From Seison nebaliae (Eukaryota; Rotifera; Pararotatoria; Seisonacea; Seisonidae): a stretch of DNA of 23,108 bases. The notes beneath the pieces were generated by a model. It worked only from the letters and a program-made list of their open reading frames with translations, made no database searches and was not told where the DNA came from. Shown in pieces: positions 1 to 10,715 of this stretch; the stretch's first letter is position 1; each line of letters starts with the position of its first letter. The stretch is from assembly GCA_023231475.1 (NCBI GenBank), contig JALJEE010001964.1, positions 1 to 23,108 of the forward strand, read 5' to 3'. Position numbers and translations under genes: made by a program.

Positions 1-5
1 AATAC

Positions 6-11
6 TTTATT
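6..11 (-). terminator. Poly(A) signal of left-edge gene
   Basis: On the minus strand these bases read AATAAA, about 100 nt past the stop codon at 107-109. That is a sensible distance for the 3' end of the minus-strand exon at 107-310. A single hexamer in AT-rich DNA is weak evidence alone. Confidence 0.35.
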
Positions 12-106
12 TCTACCACGTTTTTTTGGTTTAAAATGATAATATACTTCATTTGAAGTGAAAAGTTTTAAAGATATTTGGAAATTTTTTGTGGATTTTT
101 AGCTTT

Positions 107-310
107 TCATGTATTTTGATAGGACTTAAAGATTTTTGGAGTACCATATAACAGAACAATACGGATGTTACTCGGGTGTGGTAAACCGTTCAACAAAGCA
201 TTTATGTTCTCTATCTCGGAATTAAAGCCCTTACCACTTCTTCTCACGGTTAGGTAGGTAAAATTACTAGAATCTATTACTTCCTCCGATTTTCCAGTTT
301 CATATGGAAC
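107..310 (-). CDS. 3'-terminal exon of an unrecognised gene
   Basis: Minus-strand open segment of 68 codons including TGA. It begins directly after an acceptor (AG at 311-312, phase 0), and the frame is closed just upstream by an in-frame TAG. The 67-residue peptide starts VPYETGKSEEV, has a mixed charged middle (FTYLTVRRSGKGF) and a hydrophobic stretch (NIRIVLLYG) near its end. Codon choice resembles the recognised genes (GAA, GAT, AAT, GGT), and the segment is less AT-rich than its flanks. It contains no long low-complexity run. A minus-strand AATAAA lies about 100 nt downstream, which supports a last exon. A GT at TTATATG|GTACT could instead be a donor leading off the window. I do not recognise the family, and the upstream exons are not securely linked. 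Confidence 0.4.
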   Translation of the reverse strand, partial: VPYETGKSEEVIDSSNFTYLTVRRSGKGFNSEIENINALLNGLPHPSNIRIVLLYGTPKIFKSYQNT

Positions 311-693
311 CTAAGCATTAATAGTTTTAGTTTTGCTAAGCATTAATAAATGGCTATCCAATGTCTAAACAGACTTAATTTTTAAAATTACATTGTTTCA
401 ACATTATAATACCTTATCTCATTATACGAAGGTAAATTTTTCGACAAAAAATAATATGGCTTTTTAAAGACATATCTCAGGTATAACACCGTCTGGACTT
501 GTACATGGGATCTTTTAATCAACCCGAATTATTCTCTTCTCCTATCAACTTCTTTTTAAATTATTATTCATTAACGGTATCTACTTCTCTGTAAGCCGCC
601 CGCTCTATGATCAACAATTTTCACGTGATTCAAGGCAAATCACTCATTTCCAATAATTCATCAGCTGACATTGTGAGTTATCTCGTTTCCTTT

Positions 694-855
694 TCAGTTT
701 ACTCCGCGGGGGAGATTTGTTTTATTAATAAAAAAAAAATATTTATTATCGAAATTCGCATTCGAATAAATTTGAAAATAACCTAAAAAATTTGCACATG
801 TTCGACGAGTGCCTATTACCGTCAAATCTCGAACCATCTTGAACCTTTGAACCAT
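694..855 (-). CDS. Possible exon or short ORF (53 codons), unrecognised
   Basis: Minus-strand frame that opens with ATG (MVQRFKMVRDLTVIGTRR...) and runs 53 codons to TGA at 694-696. A possible donor GTAAAC follows the GGA codon near its end, so it may be an internal or first exon whose last two codons are not used. Part of it is very AT-rich (a Phe/Asn/Lys stretch), so chance openness is a real possibility. It is listed because it sits on the same strand as the better exon at 107-310 and the segment at 1003-1158, and all three could belong to one gene. No domain recognised. Confidence 0.2.
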   Translation of the reverse strand: MVQRFKMVRDLTVIGTRRTCANFLGYFQIYSNANFDNKYFFFINKTNLPRGVN

Positions 856-986
856 TCATTCATAAACTTCTTGAATACATGACGAACTTCTTATATGAAT
901 TGAAATGGAAAATCCGAGAAGATCTTGTTGCTTCTTATTTGAGCTTAACACAAGATCTTGCAAGATAGTACATTTGAACTTGCAAG

Positions 987-1006
987 ATAGTTCCTATAGG
1001 AACTAT
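987..1006. repeat. 20-bp perfect palindrome
   Basis: The sequence atagttcctataggaactat equals its own reverse complement over 20 bases. It follows two copies of the 12-mer cttgcaagatag (957-968 and 979-990); the second copy overlaps the left arm of the palindrome. A 10-base palindrome caagatcttg lies at 951-960. It could be a dimeric transcription-factor site or a chance cluster. It overlaps the end of the open segment 1003-1158 by only a few bases. Confidence 0.6.
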
Positions 1007-1158
1007 TTGTTCTGATTATCGATTATGTGAGGATGAGGAGTTGTATCTTCCACAGTGAAGGATACTTCGAATACAGTTGTTTTGTGATGTTTGAAAGTAA
1101 CTAATACCTGGTTATGTTCGGAGAAACGACGTTGATAAAGACGGTCATTATCCAAATT
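1003..1158 (-). CDS. Possible exon, unrecognised
   Basis: This segment follows a strong minus-strand acceptor: a pyrimidine-rich tract ending ccatctcag, with AG at 1159-1160. From there the frame is open for 51 codons to TAG at 1003-1005, beginning NLDNDRLYQRRFSEHNQ and continuing through TVFEVSFTVEDTTPHPH. The mix of charged and hydrophobic residues and the codon use look coding rather than random. No clear donor or upstream partner was found, and the preceding frame is closed by a TGA. It lies just beyond the 3' end of the antistasin-like gene on the same strand, so it is either a separate gene or chance. Product unknown. Confidence 0.25.
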   Translation of the reverse strand, partial: NLDNDRLYQRRFSEHNQVLVTFKHHKTTVFEVSFTVEDTTPHPHIIDNQNK

Positions 1159-1333
1159 CTGAGATGGAAGGGGAATGAAAGATGGTCAAAGAAATGGGAA
1201 AATAATCGGATACAAAGAAAGAATGGAAATCGATGAGAATGAGCATCTAAAAAAATTTTTTCTGTATAATATTATATGTTATGTATGTAACATATGTTAG
1301 TAACAAAGAATTGTACTTGTTAGATTACTATTA

Positions 1334-1344
1334 TTTATTTTATT
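1334..1344 (-). terminator. Tandem poly(A) signals of antistasin-like gene
   Basis: The plus strand TTTATTTTATT gives two adjoining AATAAA hexamers on the minus strand, 53-63 nt past the proposed stop codon at 1397-1399. Position and strand fit the end of the antistasin-like transcript. Confidence 0.4.
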
Positions 1345-1396
1345 CAAATCCAAATAATAGAATTGTTATAAATATTTGTTTCATAATTTGCGATCT

Positions 1397-1909
1397 TCAT
1401 CGGCCCCACCATCCGCCGGTATATGGTGCGGGAGTAGTTATTGCAACTGGTGTAAATCTTCCTTCCAAATAAGTTTTGACTTTATCAAACAAATAAGCTA
1501 AAAATAAATAAATTGTATTGAACTCAGAATTAGAGAATATGAAAGACTAACAAGGTATACAATATGCAAAGTTGTTTTCACCTAAGGAAGAACAAACTAA
1601 ATCAGTCGGACATGTCACACCCTTGAAAATAAATTAGATTGAATTGAGATTGGAAATTAAAATTTGAACGATGCAGGGATCCGTTTGACAATCGCAAATT
1701 ATACATCCGCTTGTCGTATCTCTAGCATAACCGAATTCACAGGCAGTTGGGCAATGCGGTCTTGCACATCCAAGAACAGAATTTATAATTAAAGATCCCT
1801 TATAACCATATCTACCATATCCGCCATAACCTCGACCACCTCGGTGACCAACCACGTCACTTATTGCAAAGCAAACAACGAACAAAATTAATAACGATTT
1901 ACAAATCAT
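1397..1909 (-). CDS. Secreted antistasin-like cysteine-rich peptide
   Basis: Proposed CDS complement(1670-1909, 1552-1621, 1498-end at 1397), i.e. exons 1670-1909, 1552-1621 and 1397-1497, with introns of 48 and 54 nt. The phases close exactly to 136 residues. It starts at an ATG with a hydrophobic signal peptide (ICKSLLILFVVCFAISDVVG), then a Gly/Tyr/Arg stretch (GGRGYGGYGRYGYKG). Next comes an antistasin-type unit with the C-x4-C-x3-C pattern and CEFGYARDTTSGCIICDC. Exon 2 adds GVTCPTDLVC and YCIP, the usual second half of such units. Exon 3 reads RFTPVAITTPAPYTGGWWGR before TGA and is much richer in G+C than its surroundings. Antistasin domains are known in serine-protease inhibitors, but this unit is short, so an inhibitor role is inference. 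Without intron 2 the protein would end CIPC at 1547-1549; both ends are possible. Exon 1 is secure, the later exons less so. Confidence 0.65.
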
Positions 1910-1956
1910 TTTCTTCTATTTCTGATGCAACTTCAATTATATTTATATTCGATTTA

Positions 1957-1964
1957 TTTTTATA
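1957..1964 (-). promoter_or_regulatory. TATA box of antistasin-like gene
   Basis: The minus strand reads TATAAAAA about 48 nt upstream of the ATG. An initiator-like GCATCAG follows roughly 30 nt downstream of the box, which would leave a 5' leader of only about 20 nt. A second TATA-like ATATAAATA is closer to the gene. Confidence 0.4.
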
Positions 1965-4234
1965 GTACCATACAATAACATTGTGAGAAAATTAAGTTTC
2001 AACAATAACAGTTAGGTCATTTGTACAATTTTCCCACAGTACATTTCTATTGTTTCTCATTCTAATTTTCGTTAGAAGGCGTTCTCGTAATAAATTAGAA
2101 ACAATGATGATAAGTTGATATAAGTCATTCAATAAGATCGTTCGATATCGAACAATAGACATTACCATCTCATATTATGAAATATGTATGACACATTTGA
2201 AATTGGAAGAAAACTGATGCACGTCAATCATGGTACTTTTAATTGGAGAAATTACATTTGTTCTTTGGTCTTTTTCAAAATAAATATAAAACTAACATAT
2301 ATCATTTAGTTAGTCGACCGTTTTATAGACTGCCAATAGAGGTAAGTTATGGTGTAGAGACATTTTCGACATTTTCACTTATGGTATAAAGGGTATCAAA
2401 ATTATCCGGCTGTAAAAGGTTAAAATTACAGAATATGAAATATTTCGTGTTTTAAATAATTGATTGAATATTGAATATTAAGAATTATAAGATGGATAAA
2501 TCACCGAAGACATATAGTTTGGAATCTATTCCTAGTAGTTCGAATAATAACACTATATAATTTAAAAACTTTTCACATTTTCTTATCTTTTATATCAAAT
2601 ATTAATTATTATGTTTTAAATCATGTGTTAAATTAGTTTTTTCTTGTTAAAATTTTATTGTTTATTTATTATATCATTATTTTATTGACGAATTACCAAA
2701 AGAAGATTAAATGAAATGCTGCAAATGATTCATTATATTAGTCGGTGAAGGTGGTTATAATATTTAGTTACAATAATTTGACCACTCAATTCCACCTTCA
2801 AAATTATATACTTAAAGAGAATTAATGATATATTAAGATGTTCGATGTTTGAAATCGAATCTTTCGTGCAGTTATAAACTTTCAAATTTTCATCGATAAT
2901 GTTCTAAGCCATTTGTCGGATAGATATTTCACTAGCTTTAGTACGTAGTACATATCCGATCTTCGATTCATTCTCAGACAAATACTCAACAATAGAATCT
3001 TTGTAAATAATAAGATCGGATGAAAAATCTTTTGATAATTCCAAGAAAAAAAATTCCTCGAGGAATTTTCGTTATTTTAATTTTCCTACTCGAACGTTAT
3101 AATGGTTAATAAAATAAAATATAAAAAGTTTGAAAATAATGTACAACTTATCGGCATAAATGTAAGCAGTTTACTAAAAGGTAGGTGCACTATGAGTCCG
3201 TTTTCCAAAAAGACTCGCATACCAAATGGCCGAAACTCACTTTACGTTTCGTCTTAAATTTTTAATTTAAAATGCGTTTGAGAAAACTTTTTGAAGCTAT
3301 GTTATACCTTCCTACAAACATTAGACACTTCTACACTATGTAGATCTATAGAAACATCTATAGGCACCATATAATTGCCGGTTCTACATTATAGACTGAT
3401 GGGAATTGGTAAAGCGAAATAACTAATTAAATTACGAACATTTTAACGATTTTTATATTAAATCATAAAACAACTATAATATTAACGCATTAATGCATGA
3501 ATTAATACAATGTCTTGTTCCAAATTTTATTATAATCAAATAAAAAAAACTTCTTACTTTATCTTCTATATCTTTTATTAAATTATTTCTTTTTTTTTCA
3601 AATATGTTTTCATGATTATTTTCTTATCAGTTTATCATATAATTATGAATTTAATCTGAAGAACTTTTAATAATTGACTTGAACTAAAAATTTAAATATC
3701 ATTATAACCAATTTCAAACGATCCGTTCAGTAATGGTTAAAAAAAATAAAATGGTTCGACATACGACAGTTGTTTACCCATGTATTTTCCACATGGTTCT
3801 GACATATATGAGGAGTATAAATAACAAGAAGGAATATGAGACTTTTTTATTTTTAACTTCCAACGTCTTCCTTTGTTTATAAAGATGTTAAGAATATTAA
3901 TCAAATTGAAGTCTATTGAAACAAGCTTATCATTTGAAGAAGTGTTTGGGCTCATCGGTGAAAATGGATGGACAACTAACGAATATACGGAACTATTATG
4001 TAAAAGAGTAAACTGTAAATTAATTTTTGGTTTTCACTAAATTCATTACATACATCTTATTTTTTTTACATTTAAAAAACCCATTGTCGTGAACTGAAAT
4101 ATAGAGAATCGTTTGGAAAGATAAAAACAAATTATTAAAAAATCGTTTTAATTAATTCCTACAATTTACGGTTCATCTCAAACATTTTCGTGTGTATGAA
4201 GTGCAGCAAGAAATAAATCAAACAAGTTTCACAT
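1965..4234. other. Intergenic, no convincing gene
   Basis: AT-rich DNA between the antistasin-like gene and TBP; frames are short on both strands. Two items stand out. One is a perfect palindrome at 3050-3069. The other is a plus-strand frame at 3885-4040 (51 codons from ATG, containing FEEVFGLIGENGWTTNEYTELL) whose codon use looks coding and which has a GTAAAC donor-like site inside. It overlaps a longer but less protein-like minus-strand frame at 3737-3955. I would not call either a gene. A 14-base palindrome gttcgatatcgaac lies at 2140-2153. Confidence 0.5.
3050..3069. repeat. 20-bp perfect palindrome
   Basis: aaaattcctcgaggaatttt equals its own reverse complement. It sits in intergenic DNA far from any recognised exon. 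As RNA it would form only a loopless hairpin, so a DNA-level role such as a dimer site is more likely than a structured RNA. Function unknown. Confidence 0.6.
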
Positions 4235-4242
4235 TATATAAA
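4235..4242 (+). promoter_or_regulatory. TATA box of TBP gene
   Basis: TATATAAA lies about 114 nt before the TBP start codon. A plausible initiator, tcaatcacttt, follows 13-24 nt downstream, a little closer than usual. If the box is used, the 5' leader would be roughly 90 nt. Confidence 0.4.
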
Positions 4243-4355
4243 ACATTTCCGACTTCAATCACTTTCTCGAAATTTCTAAAGGATTACTTTTAGAAATTTT
4301 GTTGAAGAATTAAGAAAGATTCATTATTCATCCAATTAAAAGGCGTGGGAATAAG

Positions 4356-5448
4356 ATGGATCATCAGAAGCAATTTTCGACTTATGATAACATTCCAGTG
4401 GATAGTACTCCATTCAGTAACCAGCCGAAAGCTTTCGTCAATAGTGTCGCCAGTAATAATTTGAATAGTTTCAAAACGCCATCGTACCAGCCTAATTCAA
4501 ACGGTAATCCATTATGTTTCGATCCGGCATATTCTCACCACAATACGATGGATTTGATTCCTCAGAAATCATTTGTTGATTATCAACGACAGTCCGTTCA
4601 AATACCATCTAATAAGGAAAATTCCGTAAGAAATGAAACGATTCCAAATGACAGTGTGGCAATTGAAGAACCACCGAGTGAAACAGTTGTTCAATCTGAG
4701 TCGAAAATTGAGGAAAAAGAGGCAAACAAACAAGTTGAACTTATACCAATCTTACAAAACATCGTTTCAACAGTCGATCTGAGTGCTCAATTAGATTTAA
4801 GAAAGATCGCAATGAATGCAAAAAATGCCGAGTACAATCCGAAGCGATTTGCTGCTGTCATCATGAGAATCAGAGAACCACGAACAACAGCTCTAATTTT
4901 TAGTTCTGGTAAAATGGTTTGTACCGGTGCTAAAAGTGAAGAAGATTCATTAATTGCAGCAAGAAAATATGCAAGAATTATCCAGCGTCTCGGATTCGAC
5001 GTTTATACATTAATTAATAATTTTATTATTTAGATTTATTTTATATTAAGGTCAAATTCACCAAATTCACTGTTCAAAATATGGTAGGGAGTGTCGATGT
5101 TAAATTTCCGGTGAGATTAGAATTGTTGAATGTCAAACATCATGTCTTTACGACGTTAGACACTAATCATTTTAAAACGGACTCTTTTACGTTATTTTAA
5201 ATTTTTTAGATATGAACCAGAAATATTTCCCGGTCTCGTTTATCGATTATATTCGCCCAAAATTGTCTTACTGATATTCGTGTCTGGAAAGGTCGTTCTA
5301 ACAGGTTGCTTTTTATTCGATTTCATTAAAATTTAATAATTTTAATTCAGGCGCAAAAAAGAAGGAAGATATCAATACAGCATTTCGAGCTATTCATCCT
5401 ATATTGAAACAATTCAAAAAAGGAGTCGATGGAAATAATGATAAATGA
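4356..5448 (+). CDS. tbp: TATA-binding protein (TBP)
   Basis: Nuclear core promoter factor that binds and bends the TATA box and nucleates TFIID, SL1 and TFIIIB. CDS join(4356-5000, 5051-5154, 5210-5304, 5351-5448), giving 313 residues. The three introns are 50, 55 and 46 nt, all GT-AG, fixed by family similarity across each junction. Residues 1-130 are a divergent Asn/Ser/Pro/Gln-rich N-terminus. Residues 131-313 are the saddle core, near the usual 180 residues. Repeat 1 has [25 protein letters not shown] and [16 protein letters not shown]; repeat 2 has [15 protein letters not shown] and [15 protein letters not shown]. The four DNA-intercalating phenylalanines are present at F165, F182, F256 and F273. 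One difference is GSVDVKFP where most TBPs have GSCDVKFP. The C-terminus ends in a short polar tail (GVDGNNDK). Reading into intron 1 would stop after ten residues. It appears complete and functional; the N-terminus sits at the first in-frame ATG. Confidence 0.97.
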
Positions 5449-5533
5449 AAAGACTAAATCTCATCGATCCAATTATTCATCACTAATATCTACAATATTG
5501 AATATGGAATAACATTATTTTACCATTGTTTTT

Positions 5534-5539
5534 AATAAA
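5534..5539 (+). terminator. Poly(A) signal of TBP
   Basis: AATAAA 86 nt past the TBP stop codon, followed by a T-rich stretch. It is the first such hexamer after the stop on the plus strand. Confidence 0.5.
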
Positions 5540-6941
5540 ATTTTCTAGAAATGGCATTTCCTTTTTTTCTTCTTTCCTCTTCCAAATATTTGATTAACGA
5601 GTTTTTACAGACCAATATACTTACCATTGTTAGGAACTTTTTTCAAGAAATAATTGACGTCTTTCTAGTAAATAATTTCTAGTAGAGATCAATCAATTAA
5701 AATGATTAGTTTCATCTGTTATTTTCAATTAAAATTCTAAATTTCTGAAATTCCCAATTCTTAATAAGTATAAATACGTTTTTGAACAAACAATGAATTT
5801 TAACTTATTTATGAATTTCAAATACATCCAGCTCACAAAGACCAGATTGTTGATAATGAATGAAAATTATTATCACTGTTAAAAACGAACACTAACAAGT
5901 TAGTAATATGATTCACAATAACAGTTGAACTAACAAATATGTTTATACACAGTACAATACCAATGGACGATTACCATACATATAATGTGGTCATACAAAA
6001 AAGAAAATATACATAACAAATTAATAAGAATGACGTTCATTGTGAATTATCGAGTTGGAAGAAGAATAAAATACAAACTTTTCTTGATTTTTGAGTTTTG
6101 CAAAATCAATATAAACTTAATGAGTTATAAGTTAAAATTAAACTAAACTAGTAGAGTAAGTGTTACGGTACGTTAAGCATATTAGTAAATTGAACATATT
6201 ATTTATGACTTATTGCGGACAGTTTATTAAACGCGGAAACCATCATATTAAACAATAAAAAATTGGATTTAAGTTTGGAAATAAATTTAAGTTGATTTAG
6301 GTTAAGTTATGACAAGTCAAAAGATAGACGAAATTTCGAATCTTATCATCATTTAAACTAACCAATAATGTAAGAATAAATGAAATATAGGTATAGGAAA
6401 AGAACGGTAGAACAAAATTTTCCAAAAGTTGGATATATTAGTAGATCGTCATAACGCTTTTAACTTTTTTCTCGAATATTTAGTATTAAGTATTATTTAA
6501 GTCAGACTTCTTACAAGTACCCGACATAAAGAATGCATTATAATATATATAGTAAGAATTTCTCCCTAACATTGAGTGGCATAAAATGGGAATCGCACAT
6601 TTTTACTGATAAATGTCCAATCATTAAATTACATTTATGGATTGATATAATTGATATTTTGTATTTGAATTTAAAGCTTCAAAGAAGAGCAGATATATCT
6701 CTGTATATCATATAGCTTCAAACTGTACATCTTTGTTTAGTATTTGTTTTTTTTTGATAATTGTGTGCAGAAAGAATGAAATGAACGTAAAGGAGATTGT
6801 AAATTTATTAGTTTAAATATGAATATTTATCTGATGAGATTTGTTTCTTTTTTCTTTATGGGAATTAGATTTATCGAATGATCTCAGTAATAATAAAGTT
6901 GAGAATATTGGATGTAATTGGTAATTTGACATCCCACAATA
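5540..6941. other. Upstream region of the TSC22D-type gene, no gene seen
   Basis: About 1.4 kb of AT-rich DNA with only short frames. Near its end a T-rich tract runs into ttgtgtgcag at 6761-6770, a good acceptor that could join an upstream non-coding exon, or a trans-spliced leader, to the 5' leader of the large exon. No TATA box with a well-placed initiator was convincing. An in-frame TGA at 6927-6929 shows that the next coding exon really begins downstream. Confidence 0.45.
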
Positions 6942-9900
6942 ATGAGAGGGAAACATGTTCCCGATGAGAATGATGACCAAAGTGCGAATTGTTCGAATAA
7001 TGTAGACAAGAACTTGCTGCAGCAAAAATTAGTGTCTGTAAATGTGTTAGAGAATGATGATAAAGAGAATGAATTAATCGGAAAGGAATTATTTCAAACG
7101 AGGAAGATTGTTCGTGAAATGATTTCATTAAATCCCAAGGAACAATACACTCTTCCTCATGTCAATAAAAGACGTTTAGTAAGTTGTGGAAGTAACAATA
7201 GTAATCGTGAAAATGGTGGAAAACATGTTCATCGAGACCATGGTACAACATTTCCAGTTATTTCGACTACGACGAAACCGACAGTCTCATCCAAAATTCA
7301 TGAAAAACGACCAATTAAGCCAATTCAAATTAAACAAATGGTTCATTCGGATCAAAAGAAGAAATTACGAGACACATTAATTCATGTTAATCATTATTAT
7401 TATTTGAGGAATACAGATATGGTGAATCGTGAATTAATTCAACGACAGACAAATGAGAAGTCAAATCTTTCTAATTCAAATCCTTCTCTTTCTACTGTCA
7501 CTTCTTCTACTCCTTCAACAATTCATTCTAATAGATATTCTATTACAACTACACCATTATCATTAATATCATCATCAGCAACTTTTATTATTGCTTCATC
7601 TAATTTGTTGGGTAATCAACAATATCATCCGAATATTTCTCCGTTAACTCCATCCGCTACCACAATATCCACATGCATCTCATCAATTCTACCATCTTCT
7701 TATCTTAATCCTGATGCTAATTCAATTATCGCAAATGAGATCGATGCTCTCAATAATATTCCAAAAGCGTCATCGATCGATTTCGAATTAAATTATAAAA
7801 ATGATTTCGAAAAAGAGAAATCGAAAAAAACAAAAGTTTTTTATGAAAAAAAAAAATTATTACATAATCAATTACGACAATCACTTCTCCAACAATCGTT
7901 GAGACGTCTTTTGAAAACGCAACGGAATAAAGGTTCGATGTTAGTGGAGAAACAAGTTTCCACTTTCATTTTCGAACTCGTTAAAAAACGAGGACGCGAT
8001 CCAGCATATATGAATCTTATTAATACTTATTGCTTATATGCATGTGTACCATACGTGCCAACAATTGAAGCATTGAAGAATTGTGATTCTTATCAAGATG
8101 CTTCAAATACTCCATTGGAACGATCAGTTTCATTTAATGTTTTGAATTATAAAACGAAAGATCGAAGAAAGTCTCATAGTTCGAGTTATCGAAAAAAGGA
8201 AAGACATCGAGAACGAAAGAAGAAAATAAGAAGTCAACCAAAAAATCTCAATTATCAATTTCGACGACATACACCTCTGGTATTGGTGGAACCGAAAAGT
8301 GAAGAAATTATTTTGACAAATTCATGTGAAGTTCATTTGGAGAAAAATTTGAAAAATATTATTCTTCATGATCAATCGATTTATCGTCATCAAGTCGCTT
8401 TAGAATATCGATTGAAAGATGAAGAATATTTGATTAATAAGAGAGAAATGTTGAAAAATAAATTTAATCGAATTATGATTTCCACTGGTTATATTCTCAA
8501 TATGGAAACGGATCTTTTTTCTCATATGATTCGTGTTCCATATCTCGAACAGAAGAATTCGGACATTCTCGAATATTTAGATCACATTTGCGCCAAATAT
8601 GATATCGTCACTCAGAGTCGTTCGAATTCGTTGGTGGAGAATCCGTCAAAAATAGATATAAAAAAATTCGGAAAGAATTTCAATTTTTTAATGTCACGCA
8701 GTTCTTCCGTATTGAGTAATGATAGTAATGATGAGAAGATTAGAATGATGGAAAATCAAACTGATGACAAAACGAAAATGATAAAAAATCCATCATTAAA
8801 TAATGTGATAGCATTGTCGAATTTAGATCATATTGATGGTCGATCAGATCGATCGTCATTGAAAGGTGGAAAATGTGATCATTCGTCAAATTCTTCATTA
8901 GCTACGATGGATGATGGTAAGGAATCGAGAAAGAGTCATGATGATAAGAATTTGATGGAGGAAAATGAATCGAAATTGGATGATCAGAATGATGATGAAT
9001 ATGAAGTTGCCACTCTCTTTAGTCGAGGTCGATGGTTATGCTTAGATAGAGGTGATTCACTTTTTCGATTAGATGCTATTGAGAATGCGAGAGTGAAACG
9101 ATTGAAGAAAAGTAGTAGAAATCGAACAAATTTTGAAGAAATGAAAAAACGATTTCGAAATGGAAATGTGAATATTGAGAGAATTCGAGCCAAATCAATC
9201 AGTGAAGAGAAGAGAATGATTGCAGAGAATGAAGAAGATGATGACGAAGCAGCAGAGATTGGTGTATTCGAAGTGAAGAATACTGAAATTGATAAAGATT
9301 CGACTTGTACGGATTATGAAGGTGAAGGTGATGGAGATGGATGTACCGAATCAGATGTTGAAGAACAAAAGAATAATGAAATAAAAGTTGAGAAGAATGG
9401 AATGATATCTAATGATGAATTGGAATATGAAGTAATGGAAGTAATTGAAGAATTACTTTTGAAAAAAATCATCAATAATGAAAAAGAGAAAAATGTTTTA
9501 ATATCCATTTCGATGGAATCGTTAAGGAGATCATTTATGCAATTTGAAATATTATGGAAACGGTCAATGTTTACATCGATGAAACAAAAGAAGACGATCG
9601 ATGATTCATTGGTGAGTAGTTGTGGGATGTTGGAGAAGAATGATGTTGTACCTACCATCAAAAGTGATCGAAGAAGGAAATCATCTGATATTCTAATTGA
9701 TGAAGATAATTATAATTTGGCGAATATAAATAAGAAGAATAGTCGATGGCGATTAGATGATGTGAAACATCGATTATCTGAAAATTATAATAAGAAATCA
9801 CCATTATTTGATGATTATATGGCGACAAGATTATTAAAACAACGTGAAAGGAAACGAGAACTTGAACGTCAAAGAAGAAGAAATAAAATTCAGAGACGAC

Positions 9901-10676
9901 GTCAATCTTTGACATGCACAAGACAATTAAATCAGAAAGAAGTGAAAGAAAGAAAATCGGTACGTTGTGACACTTTCTCCAAATTATATGCTTTCCATAT
10001 TCGTCATTCATATCGATGTATGAGAAAGAATTGTCATAAAGTTGTATCAGAAAGTTTCAATGATCACCGTCTATTAATTCCGAAACGATTTCCTCAAAAA
10101 ACTCGATCGTTCACTGGTGGTAGTTTGAAGGAATTGAATATAAATAAATATAATTCAATCACATCCAATTTACCACCACCCACCACATTCTGTGTGAGAC
10201 CACCAGTCGTTGCATTTGCCCCATTGCCAATCGTTGGTAAATCGTTCACTTTCCATTCTGGAACGAATTTGAAGAATGAATTAAAGAATAAATTAGTGAG
10301 GAAGAATAATGATTCGTTCGATTCAAATAATTCTGCATTTCGACCATTTCTTCCTTTCAAAAAATATCTTCATTCATCAAAAAATAAATCTCTTTTATCT
10401 ATTGACAAACAGAAGAATTCAGAAACTATTAGTGTCATTCGTGAAAACATCAACACTAACAGTAACAATAACAGTACAAATAAGAATAATGGTGTGGAAG
10501 CAGATGATGATAATGATGGAGATGATGAGGAAGAGGAAGAGGAGGAGGAAGATGTTCCAATTTTATCTAATACAAAATTCGATCGAATAAGAACATCGCC
10601 ACCATTACGAAGGAAGAATCGATTTAATAATTTAACAAATTCATTCTCCAATCTCGTTAATTGTAATGAAGATGAA

Positions 10677-10715
<39 letters not shown>

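Noticed and set aside
3737-3955. 72-codon minus-strand frame
   Set aside because: Composition is Ile/Lys/Asn/Ser as expected of AT-rich noise, no poly(A) or splice context, and it overlaps a more protein-like frame on the other strand.
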